NCBI GenBank assembly: GCA_019321725.1
Contig: JAGSPU010001569.1
Span: forward strand, 62,001 to 126,000
Reading direction: 5' to 3'
Length of the DNA stretch: 64,000 nucleotides
Origin: Paulownia fortunei
Lineage: Eukaryota > Streptophyta > Magnoliopsida > Lamiales > Paulowniaceae
Shown: piece after piece, positions 24,428-40,200 of the stretch
Layout of the letters: each line of letters opens with the position of its first letter
How positions within the stretch are numbered: position 1 is the stretch's first letter
Position numbers and translations under genes: made by a program
Notes under the pieces: generated by a model
The model's input: the letters and a program-made list of their open reading frames with translations, nothing else
Told to the model about the DNA's origin: nothing
Database searches by the model: none

Positions 24428-24435
24428 TATATAAA
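24428..24435 (+). promoter_or_regulatory. TATA box of the SAUR gene
   Basis: TATATAAA, 117 bases before the ATG at 24552. This leaves a 5' leader of roughly 90 bases that is rich in CA and GA. Confidence 0.7.
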
Positions 24436-24551
24436 CCTTTCCTGACATTCAAACATCATCACTCCCAAAAAACTTCCACATCCATCACTTCCATAGCGCG
24501 AAATTCTCTCTCACGCACATACACGATATACACACCCACAAGAGAGAGAAG

Positions 24552-24932
24552 ATGAATCTTATGAAAGGAAAATTTCTCAAAGCATGCATGAAAAAGTGTG
24601 GAATAATGGGTCAGAGAGTCACACCTTCTGGAGTCTGTGATATGTGCTGTAAATGGTCCTTGTGGCCTTCACTGCACGAAGACAAGATCGTCCCAAGTGA
24701 CGTCCCAAAGGGTCACTTGGTAGTGTATGTAGGTGAATATCACAAGAGGTTTGTGATCAAAGTTACCTTACTGAAGCACCCACTCTTCCAGGCATTGCTG
24801 GATCAAGCTCAGGAAGTGTATGATTTTACTGCTGATTCAAGACTTCGTATCCCCTGCGATGAGAATATCTTCCTCAGTGTTGTTCAATGTGCCAAATCTC
24901 CACCAGATCGACGACTATCCATCTGCCCATGA
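24552..24932 (+). CDS. SAUR family auxin-responsive protein
   Basis: Intronless 126-residue protein of the small auxin-up RNA family. These are short plant proteins that act in cell expansion; several inhibit PP2C.D phosphatases and so keep plasma-membrane H+-ATPase active. The SAUR core runs from about residue 50 to 115: [40 protein letters not shown], then [19 protein letters not shown]. An N-terminal extension of about 45 residues is Lys- and Cys-rich ([22 protein letters not shown]). The ATG follows a short leader with a TATA box at 24428. The frame is complete and ends RRLSICP. Single-exon structure and length are normal for the family. Auxin regulation is inferred from the family; I did not find a clear TGTCTC element. 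Confidence 0.93.
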   Translation: MNLMKGKFLKACMKKCGIMGQRVTPSGVCDMCCKWSLWPSLHEDKIVPSDVPKGHLVVYVGEYHKRFVIKVTLLKHPLFQALLDQAQEVYDFTADSRLRIPCDENIFLSVVQCAKSPPDRRLSICP

Positions 24933-26672
24933 CAATTCAGCTGTGCAAGTCTTGCAATTTGATATCATTCATTGCGATTTAACTCTCAATTTAGGATGAC
25001 AGTGCATATTTCCATAACCTATTGTACACTATGTTCAAGAGCAATATGTATATTCATTATTCTGCTGTACTGCATAGCAATTTTAATCACAAAGTGATTT
25101 GTCCAATTGAGTAGAATATTTCATCCAGAGCTGGAGACACTTAGTAAGACACCTTAGTAAGACACCTTCCTGGGTGCTTTGCTGCCTCAGATCACCTTCC
25201 AAACTCCTTAATATCTCTTCAAAAGCAGATGATAAAATAACTTGACAGAGAAGAAACTTTATGTGTCACCCAGATATCAAGTTATGCCATCCCCAGATAC
25301 ATTAAGATTCATGCTTTACAGTTTTCCTGGCAACTCCAGCACAGGCTTTATCTCCAAACCTTACAGACCTTTTCTGAACGCTACACTGCAAGCAAGTAAT
25401 ATGCAACTTACAGGTCTTATTCATCAGTAACTCTTTGCCTTAGAGGCAGGCAGCTATCAACAAATCAAGCCTTCGCCCCCCCCCCCCCCCCCCTCGCCCT
25501 TATTACATAGCAGTGAGCTCTTCCACTTCCTATCATTCAATTCACTACAACTATAGACATTATAAAATGTACTTGAGAAATAGCATAGGCACCACATACG
25601 AGTCAGCATTTATAAATTGGGGAAGGGAGGAACACCTATGAAGTTAATTAGCTGTTTATGAATAATTTCAAATGAAAGGTCTCAAAGATGAAATCTGATT
25701 GTGGTTGCTGATTTATTGCAATGAAGGCCCAACAAGATCTGCCACCCAGACCTTTGAATGTCGTAGCAACAAAAAAAAAGCAACAAAGGACCATTAAATT
25801 GGAACTACAATGGCCTACTATTTTCCTTAGAAACACACATTGACATTACATCTACAATGGCGTACTATTTTCCTTAAAAACAAGCACAATTACAGGTGGT
25901 CACACAAGTGACACTGGTTCGCAGATAATGAGTATTGACAAATATTATTTCGTAAAAGAAAATTTTAATACTGTACTTGGAGTAGCAAGCCTACAACACA
26001 ATGATGAACTCAAATAAAATATGTTCACACCATGTTGCTTTAAAGCTTCAAAATCAATTCTTCATGATCGAACAAAGTAAACTTCAGAAATAGTAACCAA
26101 AAACATTCTCCCCATGATTGCATAAGAATGTAAAAATCAATACTTGTGATGAAATATCGGTATAGCATCAAAGCCCCTATGAAAGAGAATTATAGTATGT
26201 TAACAGAAGCCAGTTCACATGCAAAACAAGACATTGATGCTGCAACTGCATTCGGAGGAAGAAAACAATAACGAATAGTCTTTGCTTGTATGCACTATAT
26301 GAAGATGAACTTGTTGCTTGAGTGATCATACACATTAACACTCTCAAGCAAACAACAATTAGCCTTTCTTGCCAACCTTCAGTATCAATAACAAGCATAA
26401 TACATTCTCGACGGCCAAAAAAGAAGCTGTATACACATGATGAGATTGCGTGGAGATTTACATCATATTTCCTCATCATGAAGTACATACTAACTGCATA
26501 AATGGTGACATCACCAAACAATGGCAGTGCTAATTCACATTTGTTTCAAATGAACAACAAAAGCACCAAAAAGGTTACTGCTATTTGGCGTTGCAACCAA
26601 GCCAGGTACCACTACTCAGGTACGAGAACTCAAGGCTTGCAACAGATCATTTTTACCAATTCTAATTGAGTA
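24933..26672. other. Intergenic with local repeats
   Basis: 3' flank of SAUR, then the 3' flank of the membrane-protein gene on the other strand. It contains a 13-bp direct duplication (cttagtaagacac) at about 25140-25165 and an 18-base C run at 25476-25493. A degenerate 33-bp duplication 47 bp apart (ctacaatggc.tactattttc) starts near 25805 and 25852. No gene supported. Confidence 0.5.
25476..25493. repeat. Poly-C run (18 C)
   Basis: Uninterrupted run of 18 C on the + strand, unusual in such AT-rich DNA. Its true length is probably unreliable. Confidence 0.9.
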
Positions 26673-28056
26673 TCATCTAGCAATATCAAGAAGACCTTCC
26701 AATTCTCTTCGACCAAATGTCCTTCCAAGGGAAGTATCATCTTTTTGTCTCGCTGCAAAGTAGAAAATCAGCCAAGCCACCATAAAGTACACCTCCATCA
26801 ATGACTGAAAAACCATTGTAAAAACGTCCCCAAACATCCTCTTAAACATCCACCTCCCGACAGACCCACAAATGATTGCTTCCAACCACCTTATCTCGAA
26901 AGCAGGGCAAAACAATGCTACCAACATGTGGCAACCTTCTTTAACAATCTCCCTGCCACCTCTCCTTGAGTCCACAATTGCAACCCAAGAATCAACAGCA
27001 AATATTAAACCTACCATCAAGTCGCTCAAGAACCAGATGACAATGAAGCCTGCACTCTCCCACTCATGCCCTGTAACCCATGGTGCCAGATTGGCAAACG
27101 GCATAAATTTCATCCTCAAGAAAACCTTAAAAAACACATATTGATCTTCAATCTCCCCAAAAAAATATATCCCCATCAGCTGCGCTAGGGCATCCCTTAC
27201 AGCCCATTTCATCAAAATGAACCCTGAAAGCCTCCTAAGCCCGATATTCGACCCATCCCAAACAGTGCGAACAAAAGACCTGTAATTCCCGAGCAAAGAG
27301 TCCACCACTTTAAGGAAAATAACCCCATTCGCCCAAGTATAAGTAACAATAAATGCAAATACAACATATGCATAGGCTGCGGACAAGACTCCCGCTAAAA
27401 AGAACAACGAAGTGGCGTCTCGACGCCCCATTTCAAAACCCTTTATCAAGAAATCCAAATCCACGACTGCATTACCATCATCTAAACTGCTTTCCACAAA
27501 TTTGATTTCCTCTTCTTCAAAAGTGTAATATTCTTTTTAAATTCTGGCTTAAAACCAACAACTCCGGGCTTAACAATACCGGGGAAAGAAATTCCGTTAT
27601 CAACCACGGAATCGGAGAAGCCGTAATCAGGGTTGAAGTCTGAGAGAATGACAAGAGTGGCATTGGGGAGGCGTTTTCTGGAGGAGGGGTGAAAGAGGGA
27701 GCGGTCAAAATCAGAACCTCCGGAGAAGAAGTCATCGTCAAGGGTGCCAACGCGGGAGAGGTGGAGAAAGGGGCGGCGGCGGCGGTGACGGTGGTGGTGG
27801 TGGGGGTGGTGGAGACGGGAGGAGTCGGAGAATCGATGCGGGAGAGGAGCGATTTCAAGGAAGGGTCGCGGTCGATGAGAGAAGAGAGGTAGTGAGAGGC
27901 GCTGTCAACGTTGGAGCGGAAGGTGAGGAGGAGAGAGGAGAGGAATAGAAAGGTGAGGAGGTGAGAGTAGAACAGCGACGTCGTTTGCTTGAGGATTTGG
28001 GTAGTGGTTGTGTGGCGGATGATGGGAGGCGGAGGTGCAGGATTGTGGTGGTTCAT
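26673..28056 (-). CDS. Conserved plant multi-pass membrane protein, two frameshifts
   Basis: Intronless gene for a plant-specific transmembrane protein of unknown function, expected near 460 residues. The start ATG at 28056 gives MNHHNPAPPPPIIRHTTTTQ, an uncharged first membrane segment near LLTFLFLSSLLLTF and SLIDRDPSLKSLLSRI. The frame then shifts near 27826-27834. In the next frame a His/Arg-rich stretch (HHPHHHHRHRRRR) is followed by PFLHLSRVGTLDDDFFSGG, NATLVILSDFNPDYGFSDSV and VVDNGISFPGIVKPG. It shifts back near 27530-27538, a T5 run next to AAs on the + strand. The rest is open to the stop at 26673: DLDFLIKGFEMGRRDATSLF, then several hydrophobic segments, VWDGSNIGLRRLSGFILMKW, DSRRGGREIVKEGCHML and FGRRELEGLL. 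Both halves match the same protein family end to end, so two one-base indels split one gene. It is a pseudogene or has sequence errors. Confidence 0.8.
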
Positions 28057-30471
28057 GGCGGAGAGAGGGCTATGAAAATGTATGTGATTGAAAAGTTTGC
28101 AATAATTTGAGATTGGGGGTTATTGTATGAGTCTTGGATCTTGGAAATGGAGAAGAAACAATTGTGAAAAAGGGAGTTTGTTTTTTAATTTTATCTTTGC
28201 TTTAGAAAAAGAGGAAATTGCACTAATAGTACTTAACTAATAGTATGGAGTGTTCCTGCACTATTGATTTTTTTTTTCTTTTTTTGGCTAAATTAATGCA
28301 AGATAAATAAAAGAGCTCCTTGTTTTTTGACTGAATAAAATGGTATTCAAAGAAAATTAGAGCAAGTGTGGGCAATGTGTCCAATCTTGATAAGTGAATT
28401 TAGGTAAATTATTTTTTTTTAAGAAACCTACTAAGCATGAAATGTATCGCTTTAATCAAGCAAAACATGCTCTTTTCTGACAAGCAAATTAATTACTAGC
28501 AAAATTACAAGCTGAAAGCACAAAAGATGATAAACAAATGAAATGTCAGTTCATTGAGTAAATTTTCACTCCAAAATTTATTTTGGGTACTATATGCAAT
28601 ATTTGGTTTAATTTCCAGATGTTACGAAGAAAATATTTTAGGATAATATTTTTGGCAGTCGAATTGAAGAATGTACAGAGATGAAAATATATTTGAATAT
28701 TTTGTTGGAAAAAATAATGTGATGTATTTTGTAAAATATCTTTTATTGTAAATATCTTATTAATATTGTTTTATTGTAGTTAGTAGAAAATATTTTTAGC
28801 TGACTTTTCAATATTATTTAATTGTACGTAGTAAATATATATAGTCTATATATAATTATTAAATATTGTAATGAATAATTTGTAAGTGACAAACACGTTT
28901 TCATTTTAAAAATATTGTTTTGTAGAAACAATGATAAATAACACTCAATCTAGTAACAGATAAATAAATGCAGACATGCTACAACCTTTTGAATCAGCTC
29001 AATGGAATTTCCATACAAGAAGGTGATCATTCTTCAATTAACTCACTCTCAGACAAGAGGCTGCAAAGGTTTGTTTAAGCGAAAAATAGTAACGGTCTTA
29101 GATTGAACAATTCTTTTATAGGAACAAAACGTTATTTGCGGAAAGTATTTGAAAGACCTAAAAATGTGTATGTTCATGCAAGAGCAATTGCAAAACTAAC
29201 ATCATTATTCTTTTGCGTAAAGGTGAGATGCAGAAAAGAAAAATCTAATGACAACTTATGAGTATATGACTTCTAGAGTTACCAAAAGATGAAGATATCA
29301 GTCATTCTTATTCATGTTGAAGAAGAATGAAATTGTTATTGAAGGTATAGGTTAAGAATGAAAATTAAATCAAATTATTTAATATTTAGCTTAAAATCAA
29401 TTCCACGTTGAAATTTGATTTATTAAATATAAATTCTTCATTTGATCAAATTTAAAACTTCAACTTCATTTATTAAATATAACAAACTCTTCATTTAATC
29501 AAATTTTAAACTCAATTTTGACTCGACTTAATTAATAAAAATAATAATAATATATGAATAAAAAAATAGACTATATTAGTTTTGTTTTTTTTTGAAAGAA
29601 CGTAAATTGAAAAAAGGTGTTTTAAAATTAATGTATTCAATTGAAAAAAATATATTGAAAAGACCAATATATGTTTGATTTTTATTTGATAAATAAATAA
29701 TAAATTAAAAGGGTGAAAAATAAACATAACCTAAACTATTTGACTCAGTATCTATCTCACTCAATTAAATCTTTTTCAAAGTCAATTCAATAAATAATTA
29801 AACAAAAATCAAACACAATTTTTAAATCTTGATAAAAATTTAAATTTGAACAATAACATATTTAAATCAATTCGATTCATTTATACATTTATACACTTAA
29901 TGTTGCTTCTTACCAATCAACATCACTAAGTTGCTATTAGCTATAATACAAATCATAGTTAGAATCATATAATTCAACGATTTAAAACACCAAAAAGGTC
30001 AAACTCCATAATGTATTCCAAGTTTGATGTCAACCTCCGAAACAGATCAAAATATTGTCCCTGTTCTTTTGCCTTGCCTATACCTATATTGGGTGGTCCC
30101 TTATTGTGAACTCGAAAATTTATAAACATTGTGTATAAATCCGTAAAAAAATCCATTACTTCGGAATCAGATGACTTCATATGATTCTGAAAGTCAATTT
30201 ATTTAGATCTAACAAAGTGGCAACCAGCCAAGAGGAATACAGCCAATCAATATCATTTCCTGCGATGTAATAATAATTAAGCAAATATATGATATTGAGG
30301 CATCAAAATCCCACGTAAACAAGAATTTAATCAAAATCCCTTGTAAACAAAAATTTAGGAAATGTGATGGAGGTTACGATGAAGACAAACACTGTAAAAT
30401 AATGGCAATAAGTTTCTCAACGATCAAAATTCAATTAAGGATAGAGAGATAGTGGGAAATTAAAAGGGGTC
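28057..30471. other. Intergenic between membrane-protein gene and adenosine kinase
   Basis: Promoter side of the membrane-protein gene, then AT-rich DNA to the 3' end of adenosine kinase. A degenerate 50-bp direct duplication (ttattaaatataa, then ttcattt.atcaaa) lies near 29416-29515. No supported gene. Confidence 0.5.
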
Positions 30472-34579
<4,108 letters not shown>

Positions 34580-34678
34580 TTCAACTTTTCGCAATGAAAG
34601 AGATAAACGACGCGAAATTTTGGGAATTGAGAGAGCGATGGAATGAGCGAGGAGTTGGCGTGCAGGGGTGACTGACTG

Positions 34679-34687
34679 AATATATAG
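34679..34687 (-). promoter_or_regulatory. TATA box of adenosine kinase
   Basis: CTATATATT on the minus strand about 100 bases upstream of the ATG at 34579, a fitting distance for a leader of about 70 bases. Confidence 0.6.
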
Positions 34688-34699
34688 GTGTCCGAGTAT

Positions 34700-37255
34700 T
34701 GGGAAAAGTGGGTGGGTAAGTGGGGTGGGTAGAGACGGTGGAGATTCGATGCGACTCAGATTTTAATGCAATGCTTCAACGGTGTTGTACCAAGAGACAA
34801 AAAAGGCTAAAGAGTTGATTTTAATGTTGATGGTGATTTTTGGGTTTTAATGAAAAAAATATTTAAAAAGAAAATATGAGAAAAATATAGCATCTTATAT
34901 TTTGTATTTTATCCTTTTTCTTTATTTACCACAAAAAATCATAATCCCAATGTAGCATAAATTTGAATTTTAATAATGGCGTAACTCTGTGCAACACTAA
35001 AAATAGTAGTATCTGGTATCACATTTTATTTCCATATTTCAGGATTTGAATTTAATAATAATAATAAATAAATAATAATAACTACGTGCAATTTGTACTC
35101 CGTTCAACTCATTCGCCAAAGGTATAAAAATATCGAGTATTGAAAAATACCCTTCTATATTTTCTACTAACGTATTTTCATCAATTGATGATTATTGAAA
35201 AGAAATAATTTTTTTAATTACAATAATAGTATAACATCACTATTTTTCAAATATCAGTTTCAAAATTAAAAAATAAGAATAATATAATTTTTAAATTTTT
35301 AATTCTCATTTAATATTTCCTCTTCATGATCCACATCCAAATCAGGACATAAAGAACAGTAATATTTACATGTGTATCAGTATTTGATAGATGAATGTTG
35401 TATATGGTTTGGTGGGGTTCATCAATCCATGTCTCAATCACCCTCCAACCCCATGCGACAAACATGAGATTTATAAATTTCGTCCTTTTTCTTTAATTTC
35501 TTTTTCTTTGCTGCTACTCCCAATTCCCAACGAAAACTGAGAACTTCTACCCGTTATGACCAAACATAATGGAACATATCCTATGAAAGATTCTAAAATA
35601 GATGTCATGAAAGAAGTATGTTGAATACAGAATACTTGAATTGATCATATGTGCGTGCATAATGACCCAACTGAATTATATGCAAAATTTTCTTAATAAA
35701 AATTGTCTACATTTTGTCATGAACATAGCAACAAAATTCTTTTAATTATTAAAAATAACTCAAACAAAACATGATATCTTCATAGGATATTGAAATCTCA
35801 TATATATTTTTCATAAATAGTAATGTCACATAATATTCCGAATTTTTTATTATATAATAATTTATTTTCGAATTATATTCCTATATTAACAAGATTATAT
35901 TATAATAAATTATTTTCCTAATTTTTCAATACATATATATAAGCTTACTTGATATTATAATTTTACTAAGAATTTTCAGACATAAATATATTATTTTTAT
36001 ATAATAATTAGTAATTCGTATCAATAATTTTGTTATGTAGATGAAATTTTGTTAATTTTTTTAATTATCCCAAATAATATTCTAATTATAAATTTAAAAG
36101 TTAACAAATAATTATCGAATCTCAAATATATTACTATGTTCATAAAACCCCATTCTTTCTTAAATAGTAATTATCATGCCCAAAATTTGAAACCTATATA
36201 GATCAAGCCCAAATCTAAAGACAGATGAATACAAGACTAATTCCCATAGCATCTTCCTTGGAATAGCATAATATTCCCAACAATACTAACAACAATCAAA
36301 CATGTAACTTCAAAAAAAAAAAGCACTTAAAAATATATATTTATCAAAGATTATTTTGAACTTTATAAATAATTAGATAAATAAAATTAGAAAGACATTC
36401 TAAACTTTCTGAAAACTCAGAAGATAATGGAGCTCTAAAATCAAACTCGTAAATACAATCTCATCGGGGCTTTAATCTATTTCTTTATTCAACTAATTGT
36501 GTTTCATAATTGTATTTGCGGCACAAAAGCAATTCTTGCACTGAAAATGAACATTATCTTCCATGGGATGTTCTCCTGCATAAAGCAGTACATAAGTTAC
36601 ACATTTCCCTTAAAATCCCTAATTCCTTGACCTAAGAATATTCACACACTATGAACCTACAGTAATTTTAATTTCTGAATAATACATTTGTATAAGTTTT
36701 GGGATAAAAATTTACGGTACTGAATAGAAAAATTCAGGCCGTGGCCGTGAATTCCTGGTTCTTAGAATCTTATATAGTTTAAAAGTCTGTATTGTTTTAT
36801 ATCTAACAATATAAATTTGGTAATATCACAAAAGTGTACTAAATAATATTGTAGGTAGATGTCCACTTTTTTCACATGTCCAGCAATTAAGATTGACTTT
36901 CCTTTTTTTTTTTTTTCCCTTTTCCTTTTTTATTTGGTAGAAAGCGTCATATTATAAAAAATAAAAACAAAAAAAACAAAGTTAGTAATTCATCCTTACA
37001 GGTTTGTCAATAGACATGAATATTGGCTCTCAGATATCACTGGCCGCTTCCCAGTTCCCTGTGCTATCAAATTACCTTTTCAACAACACACACAAAAACT
37101 GACTATATTTAGTTACCATCTAACATCTAAATTTCCGCCCAGGTTCTGTAAACAGAAGGATAGGGCTTTCCTGTCGATTTTCTACAAGGGAAGTAGCTGC
37201 CCTGGGTGAAGTTCAGGAATTATGTACCTGGAACAAAAGTTGCTGCAGTTGTTTA
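34700..37255. other. Intergenic, very AT-rich
   Basis: Upstream DNA of adenosine kinase and downstream DNA of the MOM1-like gene. Long A/T-rich blocks, no supported gene or recognised mobile element. Confidence 0.5.
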
Positions 37256-40200
37256 TCAATATTCTCGTAGTGGCAACCCAGCAGGTGATGATGATGAGCA
37301 TGAGATTAGTACAGGAGATTGTCGAGTCTGTACATTATATGTCAACGGCGGAATGCTGACTGGTGAAAAATTATTCCTGCACCAGCCACCAGGAGACGAC
37401 AGTTTGGGTGCTGTAATGGGCAGAGGATGCCTCATATGCCTAAGGTGTGGGGCAGGGGCCCTTATTTCATAGCCGCTTGAAGATTTCCTGAGAAAGTGAT
37501 GGGTAGTTAGGCATTGGCCTGAGTGGACTAGTTGAAACACCCACTGAAGCTTGAGGAAGTTGCACTAATGAGGTTAAATTCATGCTTGAACCAGGCAACC
37601 CCTGGCTTGCCCAAGCATGTCTAGGAGCCAAGATGGTTTCGGCATTAGTTGGCTTCACAGCTAACGACTGGATCATCCCCTGGTGCACTGGAGGTATGGA
37701 TAGTGAGCCAGTTTCTAGCCGGCTCTCTGAATACACTTTGTGTCTCGGAGTAATTCCAGAAGTTTGCTGGACAGGTAATGAACAATTCAATTCTGCTGAA
37801 GACATAAGTTGTGGATCAGCCGTGCAAGGGCTTGCTAAAGGTTGACCAGGTATAGCAGTAACTGATGCCTGGTTAGTTATTTTGAAAGATTGCCTGACTG
37901 CTGGCTGACTGCTAGCCACCTCAGATGAAGTCACTGGAAGTGGAACAGTCACACAAGAATTTACACAAGATTGATTGGATCTTGAGGCAATCCTTTCAGA
38001 AGCTGATGCTTGATTCAACTCTTGAACTACCGAGCAGCCAGGTAGGCTTGAAATTGGTGGGTTTGCTGCAACTTGTTCAGGTCTTGTCACCGTGCTTGAT
38101 CCAAGCCTCTGAAAAATTAGCTGATATATCTCCTCCATCAAACAGCTTGTAGTCACTGTCAAACAGAGAATATATGAAAAAAGCTGATTCAGGGTATCAA
38201 AAGCTTAACTTGACAAAGCAGAAAAGCATAATGTGAACTTGTATATTATGTGAACAAATCATGATTCTGATCATGCGAAATTAAGTTGCCCACACAAAAT
38301 GCGCAAATATAAACATGGTTTTTGCACATTTTACTCATTTTGCTGCCGAAAAACAAATGCAAGCTGATTAAAATTGAATGCTTGCTTAACACAGTTACAC
38401 AAACCTCGTGAAAGAGTTGCATTTTTGTAATTGTCTCTCTGCATCACTGCCTCAGCTAATGATTTATTGATATAGACTTTGTTGTATCTAGTCTCAAGAA
38501 CTTTTTTTTCTTCCACAAAAGCCATCTCAGCATTCTGAAGCAGCATATCATACTTTTACGTATCTGATCAATCTCTTTCTCGCATGCCATTTTTGTTTGC
38601 AGTTTCTACAGGTTGATTATATCATGAGAGGCACAAACTATTCTGTGAGTATAACAAACATCAATAGAAGGAATGGCTAAAAAAAAGAAAGACAAACCAT
38701 TTCTTCATGCAGTTTTAGAAGTTCGGTTTTCTGCTTTTGTAGTCCTTCCAACTCTATAAGGAGTGCTTTACAAACAGACTGTAGTGCCTCAGAGTGAGTT
38801 ACTTGAGAGGCTTCTGTAGGTTGACAATTCAAAGAAGTTAGAGAAACACTTGCTTGACTAATAGCACTTGGTTCTCTCCTATCTTCTGTCATATGTGATG
38901 CTATGCTTGCGGTTTGCAGAGGCACCTCTCCCATAGAATGTTGCACAGAAGATTCCAATGGCCTGATTGAATCCTCAATGAGTGGTCGTGTAGCAGCCTG
39001 AGTTTGGAAACTAGGGGCAGTAGTACCATTAGTGTGATCATTTTGTATGGTTGCGGATGAAGGCACATGATCATATTCATTAGTAGGCAGCTGTTAAAGT
39101 GGAGCAGTGAGACCAGTCAGAAAACTTATTTTTCTGGAATGAGATGAACCATAAAGTCATTTATTAATGAGAGTGCTCTAGCAAAATTATACACGAGCTG
39201 ACAGAAAACTTTCACCAAATTAGAAACGTCCAAGATAAGTAACATTTTACACTATTGACAGGATTTTCAATGACATGGGGCTGAGCAATGGAAAAAGGGC
39301 ACTATCTTGGAATTGAACATTTTGGAAGGATGTTTTACAATTCACTATTCACTAGAATCACAGATCAAAGACATCCATATGCAATCCGTGGATCCTGTTG
39401 AGATACATTGATATGTAGCAGCAGACTTTATCAAAGACAAACACGAATAGGAAGAAGATGGAGCAATGAAGAAATCTTGTCCTTCACTTTACAGACATTT
39501 AAACAGATCATCAAATCAATACCAATGCTATCTCATGATGAGATTCATCCTAATTCAATTGTAATGGGTTCTCAAAACAGCAGATGGACTACACAACCAA
39601 AAATAGAATGCCAGACTTAAATATAAGATGGCATGTTGGCATAAAATTATCTAGCGTAAAGTTGGTAGGAATTATCAACATGGAAGGATATCAATCAATA
39701 AACATTCTTTACCAGAGAATGGGGTTCCGTTGAGGATGTGTTACCCAGCACCGGTGTATGCCGTTTTGTCAGAGCAGCTGCTTTACTGTGTTGGTTGACC
39801 CATGAGGTTAATTTTTCCCTTCTGTCAGATTCTTCTGAGATATATTTAACTTTATGATTCACTGGATCGTGTGTTTTACCACCTGGACACAGTATTGTCC
39901 GATGGAAATAGTTGAAGGTAAGAATATGGCCCTCAAAAAAAACAACCAAAAGTAAGAATATCTACAAGATGGATACCACATTAGAAAATCAGATTTCCTC
40001 ACCCATCTCCAACATATTTAGAAATTAAGTCATAACAATGGAGCCCCTTTTCATAAGACAAAAGATATTGGCAAAACCTGAAAGCTTTCTTTCTTTATCT
40101 CGATTTTGAAGTTTACTTCTAGTCCTTCGTCTGATGACTCCAGGAATTTGACAAACATTGCTTTTGGCTTCTGTCCTACATTTCTTGGAGGCTGTTTCTG

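Noticed and set aside
26177..26521. 114-codon minus-strand ORF
   Set aside because: No recognisable domain; it lies in the 3' flank of the membrane-protein gene and looks like chance.
29974..30180. 68-codon minus-strand ORF with a protein-like composition
   Set aside because: No family recognised, no exon partners, no promoter signal.
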